Assembly (NCBI GenBank): GCA_003255065.1
Contig: QAOA01000121.1
Span: forward strand, 844,728 to 908,727
Source: Cercis canadensis
Taxonomy: Eukaryota; Streptophyta; Magnoliopsida; Fabales; Fabaceae
DNA: 64,000 nucleotides
Direction of reading: 5' to 3'
Below are positions 1 through 11,311 of this stretch, piece after piece (position 1 is the stretch's first letter; every line of letters starts with the position of its first letter). A program made the position numbers and the translations under genes. The notes below the pieces were generated by a model. The model saw only the letters and a program-made list of their open reading frames with translations, made no database searches and was not told the origin of the DNA.

Positions 1-1383
1 TAAAATATAAAAATTATATATGCTTGTCATGTCAATATAGTATGAGATACACATGTAGTATCATAGAATCTCTGTTTATTTTATTCTATAATGTCTTAGG
101 TTCCTGTTTAGTTTTCAATGATGATTATATCTGCCCAAGTATGTTATATGCCTTTTCTCATAGCAGTGTCTAGTTAGTTTTTTTGCTTTAGTTTGCAATT
201 TTCTTCCATGTTTCATAAACAAAATAATTCATACGTGAGAGATGATATGCATTAAGTTATCACTTTTCTTAATTATTTTAATTAATTAATGCGTAATAAG
301 TAAGACCGTAAAGTTAAGTGGAACATTTCTGTCATGTTGTTTTGATGGGAGGGGATTGAAAAGTAGAAAAGGATTTGATCAAGACACAAAAAGAAATCAA
401 TCGAAGGGAGATAGTTTTTTTTTTTTTTGTTTTGTTTTTTCCTTTACCTTGTTTGATTTTATTACAATGAAAATAAATGAAATTCTGCAGTTTGTTCTGC
501 TTGCGATATCAAATTTATTATTTGGACATAAATTTTGTGGAAATAACCCTCTGAAAATCAATTAAGAGGTTGCACACCATAACCTCAAACGAACTTTTAT
601 ATATTCATTCCTTTGTTTGACTTTGTACGTAAAAGGAGAGAAGCAAATGTTTTATATATCCTGCTAATTCTATATCCTTATACCTTACTGTCATTTACTA
701 TTTATATTACGTTGCATGAAGGTAATGTTTTAATATGCGACAGCTATGTCCAAAAAAAAAATATAGGGCAACAGCAGTTGGCCAAAACAGCAAAATATTA
801 AACTATAATCCAAATTGGCTAGCCTCTCTTTCTCTAAGGAAGAAGAATAATTTATCAAAATATTTTTAAGCTAAGTGTACCTATAATGCCAGGAAGAAAA
901 GACACCGCTAAAACGTTGTCACTGGTCGGAATCAGGTTTATTAAAGATATGGCAGCCACGTGACACAGGTAGAAATGGGCTTAGCTCAACAGCCTGTACC
1001 TAATAATTGAAGATGAACACTTTGTTTAGATGGTCCTTAATATATAGGCTTATATTTTTATCTTCTACGCATGTTAATATTTTAATTTAATTGAACTAAT
1101 TTAAATTTTAATAGGACTTATTTAAATTTTTTTTTTATATTTACCAAAATTGGCACTCAAATAGTCGAAGTCAGAACATATATACTGATACAGTCTACAC
1201 ACACTAGGAGAGAAAATTCTTCTCATCCCCACAAAATCTCAAAGGCTATCCCTGGTTTAAGAATTTTAGATGACGACTATTAAATATTAAGTACTATTTA
1301 CAGTTTTTGCAATGTAAAACAAATAGCTAGATTTCAAAGGTAAAATTCTTACCTAGTATTATGACCTCTTTGAGCAATTACAG
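1..1383. other. AT-rich non-coding stretch upstream of the hydrolase exons
   Basis: I see no convincing exon here. From about 1083 the sequence resembles intron 1 of the second hydrolase copy (13478 onward and 14165 onward), so 1083-1383 is probably the end of intron 1 of the gene fragment that follows. Upstream of 1083 the two copies no longer match and no exon 1 is found. It may lie to the left of the window or be lost. Confidence 0.6.
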
Positions 1384-1912
1384 GTGATGTTCACCAATAG
1401 GAAGGAAAGATCTGAGCTCTTAGAGGCCTTAGTCATCAGCAACAAAGACTTCACCATTCCAAGTTTTCCACACGTAATATACCCACTACTTTGGATATTT
1501 TAACTTCCTTTATCTTCATTCCATGCAGAACGTTTACCATTATGTTTAAATTTCTAACCTTGTTTTTCAGAGGATACATCTTTTATGGGGTGAGGATGAT
1601 CAAATTTTCAAACTTGAGCTTGCGCAGAACATGAAAGAGTATGTATACTGACCACTAAAACAATATATACTGAACAATTCTTAAGAAGAAAAAAAGATAA
1701 GTATTTGATAAATGCTGTCCACAATTGCTGAGTAGCTCAAAATGTTTTGGTATATTTTTTTATTTGATAACAGGCAACTAGGAGATAATGCAACATTTGA
1801 AGGAATAAAGAAGGCTGGTCACCTGGTTCACCTGGAGCGACCCTGTGTCTACAATAGGTGCCTTAAGCAGTTTCTTTCTTCCTTGCAGCCAGCAACCGAA
1901 GCCAAAAAATAA
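1384..1912 (+). pseudogene. Alpha/beta hydrolase, 3' exons only (exons 2-4)
   Basis: Three exons are visible: 1384-1473 (90 nt), 1571-1638 (68 nt) and 1774-1912 (stop TAA at 1910-1912). All introns are GT..AG and the phases fit. Exon 3 carries WGEDDQIF with the acidic member of the catalytic triad. Exon 4 carries GHLVHLE with the catalytic His, followed by a short C-terminal tail. This is the C-terminal half of a plant alpha/beta hydrolase-fold protein (MhpC/epoxide-hydrolase-like group). The Ser-containing first exon present in the copy at 12215 is absent from the 1.4 kb upstream. Either exon 1 lies outside the window or this is a 5'-truncated duplicate; I lean to the latter only weakly. Exons 2-3 and their intron are almost identical to 14402-14656. 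The substrate is unknown. Confidence 0.72.
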
Positions 1913-2184
1913 ACCAATTCAGGCCTTCATTTATTAAAATGATATATCATATTTGTTGTGCTCTAAACTGCTAGACTACTTTTCAGAATGAGCTCATGTT
2001 AATTTGTTGATTTAAGTCTTGTGACTCTAATTCACTGCTTTATCTTTCAATAAGCCCAAGTAGAAGCAATTTTATTCACTCAAACATGATATGATAGCTG
2101 CTGTTGAAAAAGAATCTCAGAGGTAGCTAGATGATGATGATGGGCAACAATTAAGGTAGATTATATTTATTAGAAATTAGTAGC
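1913..2184. other. Intergenic spacer between hydrolase fragment and copia element
   Basis: This holds the 3' flank of the hydrolase fragment. It is AT-rich with no gene seen. It ends at the copia target-site duplication. Confidence 0.6.
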
Positions 2185-2189
2185 ATATA

Positions 2190-2448
2190 TATTGAGTCTT
2201 GATGCAGAGAATCAGAGTCAAGAACTCCAAATGAAAAACAGAAGAATGAATTGTAATTTCATTATTATTTCTCTCTAATATAGAGATATATATATCAGTA
2301 AATATACATGTGACATGTCAATATATAAACCACTCAGATCAAAGACTAATCTCACTCTAATCTAACTGATTGCTAACTGATGATGACGTGGCTAACTAAC
2401 TAATTGACTAATGCTGAACTGAATAAGTGTGGGAACACGTGTCTAATA
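2190..2448 (-). repeat. 3' LTR of the copia element
   Basis: This 259-bp LTR matches 7568-7844 almost base for base. It lies next to the purine-rich tract CTTGAGGGGGAG (minus strand, 2449-2460) that primes plus-strand synthesis. It is shorter than its partner because it lacks a 16-bp duplicated stretch and one TA. Confidence 0.9.
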
Positions 2449-3555
2449 CTCCCCCTCAAGGTGGGAGGTAAATGTCTAATACTCCAAACTTGGATAATTG
2501 GTATCTGAACTGAGTGACAGGGAGAGCTTTAGTCAAGATATTAGTAATTTGGTGCTGAGACTTGACATGAATCAACTTGAGGAAACCAGAGGTAACATGC
2601 TCCCGGATGAAATGGCAGTCAATGTCCACATGTTTGGACCTGTCATAGGACATAGGATTGGATGCAAGGTGAATGGCAGATTGGTTATCACAGAAAACCA
2701 TAACAGAAGGCACTGGTAGTTCAAAAATGCTGCAAAGCTGTTTTAACCAAAGTAATTCACTGGTAACACTAGCCAAGGCTCTATACTCAGCTTCTGCAGA
2801 AGACCTAGAAACAGTGGGTTGACGTTTTGATTTCCATGTAATGGGAGAATTTCCAATGAAAACACAGTAACCAGAAGTGGATCTCCTGGTGTCAAGGCAG
2901 CTACCCCAATCAACATTAGCATAAGCAGTGACTTTAAGGGAAGAAGTTGCAGGGAAAAATAAACCTTGACCTGGACAGGACTTTAAGTATTGCAGTAAGT
3001 GATGAACAGCAGTCAGATGTGAAGTTCTAGGGGAAGACATATACTGACTGAGTTTGTTGACAGTGTATGTGATGTCAGGTCGAGAGATAGTCAAGTACAT
3101 TAACCTGCCAATCAGTCCCCTATACAGTGAAGCATCAGGCAATAAGTCCCCATCTGTTCTGCTAAGCTTCAATTTAGACTCCATAGGGATGGACAGAGGT
3201 TTGGAAGCAGAAAAATCAGTATCCTCTAACAGTTGTAAAGTATATTTGCGTTGGGACAGGTAGAGGCCTTGTGCTGAGTGAGCAATCTCCAAACCAAGGA
3301 AATACTGCACATTGCCAAGGATTTTGAGTTTAAACAATCTTTGAAGCAATTGCTGAACTTGTTGTACACACTTAGAATTTGGACCTGCAATGATGATGTC
3401 ATCAACATAAACAAGGAGAATGACAAGGGTGGAACCATGACCAAGTGTAAAAAGTGAGTAATCACTGTGGGATTGATGAAAACCATGGTGAATCAAAGTG
3501 GTGGAAAATTTGCAAAACCACTGCCTAGAAGCCTACCGTAAGCCATAAAGAGACC

Positions 3556-4439
3556 TTGTGAGCTTGCATACCATGTTCTCCCCCTTAGTGTGATAGCCCA
3601 AAGGGAGTTGCATGTAAACTTCCTCAAACAAGTCACCATTTAAGAAAGCGTTATTGACATCTAATTGAATCATGGTCCATTTCTTGACTGCTGCAACAGA
3701 AAGAAGTAATCTGACAGTGGTGATCTTAGCCACTGGAGAAAAAGTGTCCAGAAAGTCTATGCCAGCTTGTTGTGTGTACCCTTTTGCCACCAGGGGTGCC
3801 TTATACCTATCCAAGCTACCATCTGCCTTATACTTTACTTTGTAAAGCCACCTGCAACCTATTGGTTGTTTGCCCTGAGGAAGTGGAACAATCTGCCAAG
3901 TGTGATTTGCTTCCAGTGCAGCAAGCTCCTCAGTCATGGCTTGTCTCCATTCAGGATGTTTGACAGCTTGATGGTAATATTGAGGTTCATAGATGGNTTT
4001 GTGAGCTTGCATACCATGTTCTCCCCCTTAGTGTCATAGCCCAAAGGGAGTTGCATGTAAACTTCCTCAAACAAGTCACCATTTAAGAAAGCGTTATTGA
4101 CATCTAATTGAATCATGGTCCATTTCTTGACTGCTGCAATAGAAAGAAGTAATCTGACAGTGGTGATCTTAGCCACTGGAGAAAAAGTGTCCAGAAAGTC
4201 TATGCCAACTTGTTGTGTGTACCCTTTTGCCACCAGGCGTGCCTTATACCTATCCAAGCTACCATCTGCCTTATACTTTACTTTGTAAAGCCACCTGCAA
4301 CCTATTGGTTGTTTGCCCTGAGGAAGTGGAACAATCTGCCAAGTGTGATTTGCTTCCAGTGCAGCAAGTTCCTCAGTCATGGCTTGTCTCCATTCAGGAT
4401 GTTTGACAGCTTGATGGTAATATTGAGGTTCATAGATGG
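3556..4439. repeat. 441-bp direct duplication across N at 3997 (assembly join)
   Basis: Positions 3556-3996 are repeated at 3999-4439 with only scattered differences, separated by a single N. The duplicated piece encodes the same stretch of copia reverse transcriptase twice. The simplest explanation is two overlapping contig ends joined without merging, not a biological duplication. Confidence 0.8.
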
Positions 4440-6872
4440 AGGAAACATGCATGAGGAAATCTTTATAGGAAGGGGAAAGTCTGTGGTAATATGGACTGAT
4501 GGATGGGATAGGTGGATTTAGTGTGTGGAACAGTACAGATATAGTCTTGCAAATAGGTTGGAGGTTTGATGGTCCTGGTAGTTTTGCGCAGAGGACTGGC
4601 AGTATGAGTGATGTCTGTGGCTATAGGTTCTACAAGGGATGGATTAATAGTGGAAATAGGCTCAGGTGCAGGGTGAATAGAAGGGGAAATAAGGGTTGGT
4701 TCAATGGGAATTGACACTGGTGTAGAGTTGAGTGGTGTGGAAGTGAGGACTGGTGCAGAATCTTGATGAAGGGCAGGAATTACTGTGTCAGAGAAGATAT
4801 CTATAGGATCTGAAGGTGAAATGGTGTGAAAATGGAAAGAATGCTCATGGAATGTGACATCTCTAGATATGAAAAACTGTTTGGTGTGGAAATTGTATAG
4901 TTTGTACCCTTTATAGCCAACAGGATATCCCATGAAAACTGCTGGTGTAGCACGAGGAGTGAGTTTGGTTCTCTCAGGAGGGGTGGTGGAGGCAAAACAC
5001 AGACAACCAAATACCCTTAATGCTGTATAAGGTGGTGTTTTGTGATATAGCAGTTCAAAAGGAGAAGTATTTCGCAGTAAGGGGGAAGGAGTCCTGTTAA
5101 TCAAGAAGGCAGCAGTGCTAAGGCATTCACCCCAAAATTGGATAGGCACTTTGGATTGGAACAAGAGAGCTCTGGTCACATTGAGAAGGTGTTGATGCTT
5201 CCTTTCAACGACTGAGTTCTGCTCTGGTTTATAAGGACAGGAAAACTGATGCAATGTGCCCTGAGATTTCATGAAATCAGTAAGCTGTAGTTCTTTGGCA
5301 TTGTCTGATTTGAATTGCCTGATAGGACTATTGAACTGAGTCTTGACATATATGAAGAAATGCATGACAGTGGCACTGGCTTCAGCTTTAGATTTAAGCA
5401 TATAAAGCCAGGTAAAACGTGAACAGTCATCAACCAGTGTAAGGAAATATCGCTTACCATCATGGGTGGATTGATGATAAGGGCCCCAAATATCACAGTG
5501 AACAAGATCAAAAGGGGATTTTGCAAAATTGTGACGTGAAGTAAATGACAATCTTCGAAATTTTGATAAGGGGCAAATAGAGCAATTGCTAGAAGAATAA
5601 GATGTAGAACAAGAGAAAGGAACTTTATTGCTAAGAATTTTCAAAACTTTGTCTGACAAATGCCCTAATCTAGCATGCCATAAATGAGCATGACTAGAAG
5701 AATTCGAAACTGTATTAACAAGGAAAGATGCAGTAGGTACAAGTAAATGTTCTGAATTAAGAATTGAAAAAATAGATGGTGTATCAGTGGTGGCATGTGC
5801 ATCAGTTCTTGATGTTTGCAAGATGTACAGGCCTTTACACAGCTCACCCTTGCCAATCACCCTCGACTTGTTGATGTCCTGGATGAGGAAGGTGTTAGTG
5901 TGAAAAGTGAGTGTATATAAAGAATGATGCAACAAAGCACTTACTGATATAAGGTTGACATGAAATTCAGGTATAAAGAGGACTTCTGTCAAAACAAAAT
6001 TAGGAGCTAGTCTAACTGTGCCAATAGCAGTTGAGACTTTTGTTTTGTTTGGAAGGATGACATATCTATGACTTAATGATTTGTAAAAGATAAAAAATTG
6101 AAGGGAACAGGCAATATGAGATGTGGCTCCTGAATCTATGATCCAAGAGTGTGGATTATCTTGAAATTTGAGAGTAGTAGCAGAAAAAGCCATACCATTT
6201 ACATTCGTGGTATTGTTAGCATTATCCACCTCAAAATGATTTGTTTGTGACATTTGGGACTGAAGTAGGTGCATCAACTGATGGTACTGCTGGGAAGTCA
6301 TGTGAAATGATTCTTGAGGCTGATCAGGTGGAAGCAAAGCCAAGTCACCAACGTGATTTACATTTCCAGCATGTGTAATTTTTCCTTTTTTGTATCCAGG
6401 TGGATACCCGTGAAGCTTGTAGCATTTGTCTTTGATGTGACCAAGGATCCCACAGTGCGCACACAGTGGTCTATCCTTCTTGACATACTTGGTCTTGCTT
6501 TCATGTGTTGACCTTTGTCCATTGACTGCATAGGCCATTTGTGCCTCATTCTGAGCAGAAGAAAAACCAAGCTCTCGTTGCTTTTCCTCTTGAATTACCA
6601 GAGAGAATACTTTGTTAATAGGGGGTAGAGGATCCATGAGTAGGATTTGACCTCTGACATGAGAATACGAGTCATTGAGCCCTATCAGAAAACACAACAC
6701 ATATTCTTGGAGTAAATGTTCAATCACTGGCCTAGCACCTCCACAATTACAGCTACAAATTGGTCGATATTCACCAATTTCTTCCCAGATGCCTTTCAAT
6801 TTGGTGAAATATTGCCCTACTGTCAATGTTCCTTGGGAAAAATTCACCAGTTCTTTCTTGAGTTGAAAGATT

Positions 6873-7339
6873 CGTGGTCCATTTTGCTGTTGGTATCGTT
6901 CTTGAAGGTCTTTCCAAATATCAGCAGCAGTTGCTGAGTAGATTACACTAGCAGTAATCTCTTTGGACACAGAATTGAGTAGCCAAGAAGCAACAAAGTT
7001 GTTATTTCGCTGCCAAGCTAAGTAGAGCTGAGTGTTGCTCGCATCAGGAATCTGGATTGATCCATCCACGAAGCCAAGTTTATTCTTGGCCAGCAACGCC
7101 ATACGNCGTGGTCCATTTTGCTGTTGGTATCGTTCTTGAAGGTCTTTCCAAATATCAGCAACAGTTGCTGAGTAGATTACACTAGCAATAATCTCTTTGG
7201 ACACAGAATTGAGTAGCCAAGAAGCAACAAAGTTGTTATTTCACTGCCAAGCTAAGTAGAGCTGAGTGTTGCTCGCATCAGGAATCTGGATTGATCCATC
7301 CACGAAGCCAAGTTTATTCTTGGCCAGCAACGCCATACG
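6873..7339. repeat. 233-bp direct duplication across N at 7106 (assembly join)
   Basis: Positions 6873-7105 are repeated at 7107-7339 around a single N, duplicating part of copia gag. The two copies differ at the codon that is CGA in one and TGA in the other (7241-7243). Confidence 0.8.
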
Positions 7340-7555
7340 CATGGCTCGTCGCCATGAATTATAGTTATCTCCAATGAGCACCTGCGAGACCAGAGTGAGG
7401 CCTGGAGAATCCGAAGGATGAAGAAAAAATGGATTCGAAGCATCGTTAATGGTGGATTCCACCATTGATGAATCACGCAAGAAGAGAAGTAAAACCAGAA
7501 ACAGAGAACTTCAATACAATTGAGGTTCAGTGCACAAAAACGAAAGAGCAATATT

Positions 7556-7567
7556 GCTCTGATACCA
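7556..7567 (-). promoter_or_regulatory. Primer-binding site of the copia element (tRNA-iMet type)
   Basis: The minus strand reads TGGTATCAGAGC immediately inside the 5' LTR. This is the standard plant copia primer-binding site, where initiator tRNA-Met starts minus-strand cDNA synthesis. Confidence 0.92.
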
Positions 7568-7844
7568 TATTGAGTCTTGATGCAGAGAATCAGAGTCAAG
7601 AACTCCAAATGAAAAACAGAAGAATGAATTGTAATTTCATTATTATTTCTCTCTAATACAGAGATATATATATATCAGTAAATATACATGTGACATGTCA
7701 ATATATAAACCACTCAGATCAAAGACTAATCTCACTCTAATCTAACTGATGGCTAATCTAACTGATTGCTAACTGATGATGACGTGGCTAACTAACTAAT
7801 TGACTAATGCTGAACTGAATAAGTGTGGGAACACGTGTCTAATA
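7568..7844 (-). repeat. 5' LTR of the copia element
   Basis: This 277-bp LTR pairs with 2190-2448. It contains an extra 16-bp tandem duplication around 7740-7765. It is flanked outside by the ATATA target duplication and inside by the primer-binding site. Confidence 0.9.
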
Positions 7845-7948
7845 ATATAAGTAAGTATATAAGAACTATATAGGTTCAATGAAGCTGCAATAAAGGTACC
7901 CTCCAACATGATATGTAGATGTAGACTAAGCATTTTAATTATACTAGT

Positions 7949-8047
7949 GAGTTTCGTGATTAGAAGAATTACAATAACCAATATAATTACAGTAAAACAC
8001 AAAAGAAAGCAGAATAGCCATTGCAATAATGGAGATATGTAATTATG
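7949..8047. repeat. Direct repeat, copy 1 (partner 9855-9964)
   Basis: About 100 bp beginning GAGTTTCGTGATTAGAAG and ending ATATGTAATTATG recurs at 9855-9964 with a small insertion and a few substitutions. The second copy lies just 3' of the ERD6-like transporter, so copy 1 looks like a displaced piece of that flank. The CACTA end lies between the two copies. Confidence 0.75.
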
Positions 8048-8346
8048 CAGGTTTTCTCATGGACTTTCTTACGGAATTTGTCTATGAGAAAAAATCCTAG
8101 AATTCAAATTTTAAGTGAAACAGTGTGCTTCATTTTTCTCACGAAATTTCTCATGAGAAGGGTTTGTGAGAAAACTAAAGTATTTATGGAGATGATTGAG
8201 ACTTCATTTCTCACAGCCTTTGAGTTTCGTGAGAAAATATTAACAGTAACATTCCGTAAGAAAATTCATAAGAAATGTAAGTTTTTTCTCACGGACTTGT
8301 TGTCTGTGAGAAATTTCTATGAGTAAACACGAATTTTCTTGTAGTG
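8048..8346. mobile_element. Terminal part of a CACTA (En/Spm) DNA transposon
   Basis: The right edge, read on the minus strand from 8346, is CACTACAAGAAAA, the typical plant CACTA terminal inverted repeat. Inside it are many subterminal repeats in both orientations built on TTTCTCAC(G)GA / GTGAGAAA, as expected for transposase-binding subterminal regions. No matching left terminus is found nearby, and no transposase is visible. This is therefore an end fragment, not a complete element. A related fragment in the opposite orientation lies at 47920-48150. Confidence 0.8.
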
Positions 8347-9330
8347 TTTTAGTTTCTACTTGAAATTCCTTGGTCAATCTTGCTATTTTGTACCCGATTA
8401 GAACCAAAATTCTTACATTTTAGAGTTGTTTCATGCCATTTACATTCTTGAATTCAGACATTACAATAGTGCTTTATACATTAATTTTGTCTGTTTTCTC
8501 TAAGTAATGGATTGGTTTTTCCCCTTCACTTCGCTACTGCTTTATACATTTGAAACTTAAAAGAAACGCAGGGAAAGGAGGGAGAGTGAGAGGGACAGAG
8601 AGAAAGAGGCGTCTATTTTTGTTTCTATACACTCGCCTTTTGTTTTCTTCTTTTGAGATTGAAAAGAGATGTAAGAGTGGTAGGTGGAGTGTGTGGCTTT
8701 GTTTGGTGTGAGTGAGTTTAGATAATATAATGCAGGTGATGAGAGTCCTGTAGCTGCAACTGCTTTATAAATGAGGCTTGAGTGCTTTTTCTGCATCACT
8801 GGCTTTTTTTGAGAGTTGGTTCTCAAATGAGGCTGAGTTGTTGTTCTGCACTTGCTTTCTTGGTATTCACGGGGCACTAACCTCCCATTAATTTTCTCTT
8901 TGGGTACCCATGGGGCACTGCACTTGTTTGGCTAAAGAGGAAAACATAATGCTAAAGAATCATAATTCATAAAGATTGAGTGTTTTCTTCTCTATCTCTC
9001 ACTTTGTTACATTTTTTTTTTTGTGCTTTGCATTTTTTAATTTTATGTTTTCCATTTAATTTTTTCTTATTTATCTTTGTTTTAATTTTGACATTATTAC
9101 GATTATGTTATTAATGAATAGCCCATTTTTCTTTTTACGTCTAAAAAACTTTTTCATTAGTGGGAAATTTATCTCAAAACTATTCTCGAGCATCCTATAC
9201 TTTCTTAGAAATATTTTTTTGAAACATTATACCAAACATAAAAATATTAATTTTTTAAATTGAAATTCTCATAAAATTATAAAAATAATTTGTCCGTCAA
9301 ACGGCCCTTAAGTTCTGGGTCCTTGTGGTT
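8347..9330. other. AT-rich spacer, no gene seen
   Basis: Nothing with coding character could be supported on either strand. It holds poly-purine/pyrimidine runs (8570-8640) and AT-rich DNA. A 106-codon open frame on the minus strand at 8557-8877 is low-complexity at its end and has no recognisable domain. Confidence 0.5.
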
Positions 9331-9334
9331 TCAA

Positions 9335-9449
9335 CTTTCAACTGTCACTTGGTGAGCAGCCTTGAATGACCAACCTTCAACTGTCACTTGGTGAGCAGCC
9401 TTGAATGACCAACTTTCAACTGTCTTGGTAAGCAGCCTTGAATGACCAA
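9335..9449. repeat. Three tandem copies of a 37-39 bp unit
   Basis: The units are 9335-9373, 9374-9412 and 9413-9449. Each begins with (C/T)TTCAACTGTC and ends with GCAGCCTTGAATGACCAA. The third lacks two bases. No function is apparent. Confidence 0.9.
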
Positions 9450-10153
9450 GTTTGTCTTGGCTACTAGTTGCAATTGGTGTACTTCCAAGTTAAGAGCATT
9501 AAAAGCCTTCATGAGAAAGGTCCTCCCCACATCACTCTCATGATAAGTTTGGCAATAACAAAAGTTTGAAAAAAGTTTCAATTTAACTATTTCGATTCAT
9601 TTTTTGTTACATCAATTCACTCACCAATCCCTTTTTAAAACATTAGTTGAAACTTCATTCACAAATAATGTATTTCATCTTAAACACGTGGGAAGGTATA
9701 ACTTCATTATTGGAACAAAGCAACTTTATTTATTTCAAATGTGACTATTATCTAATGTCATACAGTATCGAATACCACAAACCAAAATTTAATAAAGCCT
9801 ATTCCTTTATTCACCAAAATGAAAGACATATATATATTCATTCTAAATTATGAAGAGTTTCGTGATTAGAAGAATTAAAATAACTAATATAATTGGTCTA
9901 AAAAAAAACAAAAACACAAAAGAAAGCAGAACAGCCGTTGCAATAATGGAGATATGTAATTATGAATAGCCAAATCAAATCATTAGAATGCCCAAAAAGC
10001 GTTTTACAAGTCAAAATCCGAAGGGTTGTAATTTTGTCATACTCCTATGTATCTGTCGATGTTAAACTTAAAAAGAACTAACGAATTGATATCCAATCTG
10101 TGAAGAAGAAAAGAACCGTTTGGTAGATACTGGCTCAAATATAATGAAAATAA
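9450..10153. other. Spacer and 3' flank of the sugar transporter gene
   Basis: No gene is seen. It contains the second copy of the 100-bp direct repeat (9855-9964). The stretch next to 10153 is presumably the 3'UTR of the transporter remnant. Confidence 0.5.
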
Positions 10154-10844
10154 TCATCTAAATGATGCCTGAATTTCTTCCAAAGTTCTTCCCTTAGTTT
10201 CTGGCACCCAGAGTGTTGCAAAAGCAACCGTGAAGCCGGAAAAAATAGCATAAATTGTGAAAGTCCCTGTTCACGACCACAAATAATTAAGCTTAGGCAT
10301 CTGAAAAGCACTTGAATACACACAGGCACAGAGTCATAGAGAGAGAGATAGACCTGCACTGCTCCAATTCAACATCAAATTGGCAGTCATGGTGACCGAG
10401 GCAGTTAGCCAATTTAAGAAGGTAGCCATGCTGCCTGCAAGCCCCTTTATATTTGTTGGAAGTATCTGAAATGTGTGATTTGCAAATTGCAATTACTCAA
10501 TTCTTCATTAATATATATGCAGTAATGTATACATTTATGTTCTGAAAGTGAAAATAGATGTTATTGCACTTAAGACCAAAACAAAAAAAGGAAAAGAAAA
10601 TAGATGTTTTTGCATACCTCTAACATTATATGCCAAGGGATCGGTCCAATGCCAAGAGCAAAACCAACGATCAAAGCCTAAACAGTAACAGTTGGTAAAA
10701 CTGACAAGCACTGAAGTACTTAATTAAAGCATACAAAGAAAGATGCCAAAAAGCAAGCAAGGCTTCATAAAATCATACCACAAGCCCCACAACAGAGAGC
10801 ATTGCCAAAATATCATGTAGACGAGAATTGTTATCTACAACTCC
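10154..10844 (-). pseudogene. ERD6-like sugar transporter, last four exons only
   Basis: Four minus-strand exons with good GT..AG sites and compatible phases are visible: 10779-10844 (22 codons), 10618-10677 (20 codons), 10354-10465 and 10154-10266 (stop at 10154-10156). They encode the C-terminal transmembrane part of a major-facilitator monosaccharide transporter. Markers are SVVGLV, the helix GFALGIGPIPWHIML, then NIKGLAGSM, and the cytoplasmic end signature [13 protein letters not shown]. These fit the ERD6-like (tonoplast sugar exporter) subfamily. The roughly 350 N-terminal residues, including the first signature loop, are not found in the 1.2 kb upstream, which instead holds LTR-like DNA. 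I infer a 5'-truncated relic, although a very large intron cannot be excluded. Confidence 0.82.
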
Positions 10845-10896
10845 CTGGAATCAATAAAATAACCATTCAATATCAGTACTGTAGAAAATTCATTAC

Positions 10897-11311
10897 TGTT
10901 AGTTGTAACTGAACACGGCTTTGATCTTGGCCGTGTCATGATCGTGTTATGACCAAAGGGTATGACACAGTTGATTAATGAAAAGTGGACACGGGCATGT
11001 CATTGCTGATCTTGGCCGTGTTGCAGCACATAACACGGGAATGTCTATATTATCTGTATAGAGACTTCTTTACTTTCTGTCCAAGTTTCCTTTACTGCAG
11101 TTAGTTAGTTAAGTTTAGTTAACTTACTAATTATAGTTAATTCATTAACTGTAGTTAGACAATTTGTTATCAATTAGTTAGAATAGCTGCTACTGTATAT
11201 ATAGGGATCCATGTACATTGAATTCGATTGATCAGAAATATAGAAAAGCTTCCACAAGATTCTTTGGTGTGCTTTCTTTTTCTGCTGTATTACTCTCTTT
11301 GAGTTTGTACA
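10897..11311. mobile_element. LTR-like sequence, possible solo LTR
   Basis: The stretch begins TGTTAGTTG, is rich in short AGTTAG/TTAACT repeats, has a TATA-like TGTATATATAGG near 11195, and ends near TTTGTACA. It also carries a cluster of GGCCGTGT / ACACGG motifs (10915-11040) like those in the Athila LTR. No exact target duplication or paired LTR could be shown, so the boundaries are uncertain. Confidence 0.35.

Larger units (their letters stand above)
2456..7480 (-). pseudogene. Copia gag-pol polyprotein, interrupted
   Basis: Reading from 7480 downward, the domains are: gag; a CCHC zinc knuckle (CAHCGILGHIKDKC, near 6430-6470); protease (DSGATSH, near 6130); GAG-pre-integrase (LWHARLGHL); integrase with HCDIWGP, SDNAKE and VVERKH as its D, D, E; reverse transcriptase ([15 protein letters not shown], then YVDDIIIAG near 3390); and RNase H ending in SSAEAEYRA (near 2790). 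Breaks are a TGA at 7241-7243 (CGA in the other contig copy), a frameshift near 4465-4480 followed by a stop at 4463-4465, and a TAG at 3533-3535 where CAG is expected within the RT. The RNase H motif reads NVDWGS where family members usually have a D at the second position. The element therefore could not encode one protein as shown, although draft errors near the joins may add to the damage. Confidence 0.88.
2185..7849 (-). mobile_element. Ty1/copia LTR retrotransposon, nearly full-length, minus strand
   Basis: The element has LTRs at 2190-2448 (3' LTR) and 7568-7844 (5' LTR), bounded by a perfect 5-bp target duplication ATATA at 2185-2189 and 7845-7849. On the minus strand the primer-binding site TGGTATCAGAGC (7556-7567), complementary to initiator tRNA-Met, abuts the 5' LTR. 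A purine-rich tract (2449-2460) abuts the 3' LTR. The order gag, protease, integrase, reverse transcriptase, RNase H is that of Ty1/copia. The LTRs differ by one substitution, a 2-nt indel and a 16-nt duplication, so the insertion is young. Two single-N contig joins (3997, 7106) duplicate 441 and 233 bp of the interior. Removing them gives about 5.0 kb, the usual copia size. Confidence 0.93.

Noticed and set aside
3533..4012. Biological tandem duplication of the reverse transcriptase domain
   Set aside because: The copies meet exactly at an N and remain nearly identical, which fits an unmerged contig overlap better.
8557..8877. 106-codon minus-strand frame
   Set aside because: Ends in a Ser/Leu repeat from a GA/CT-rich run; no domain or supporting signals.
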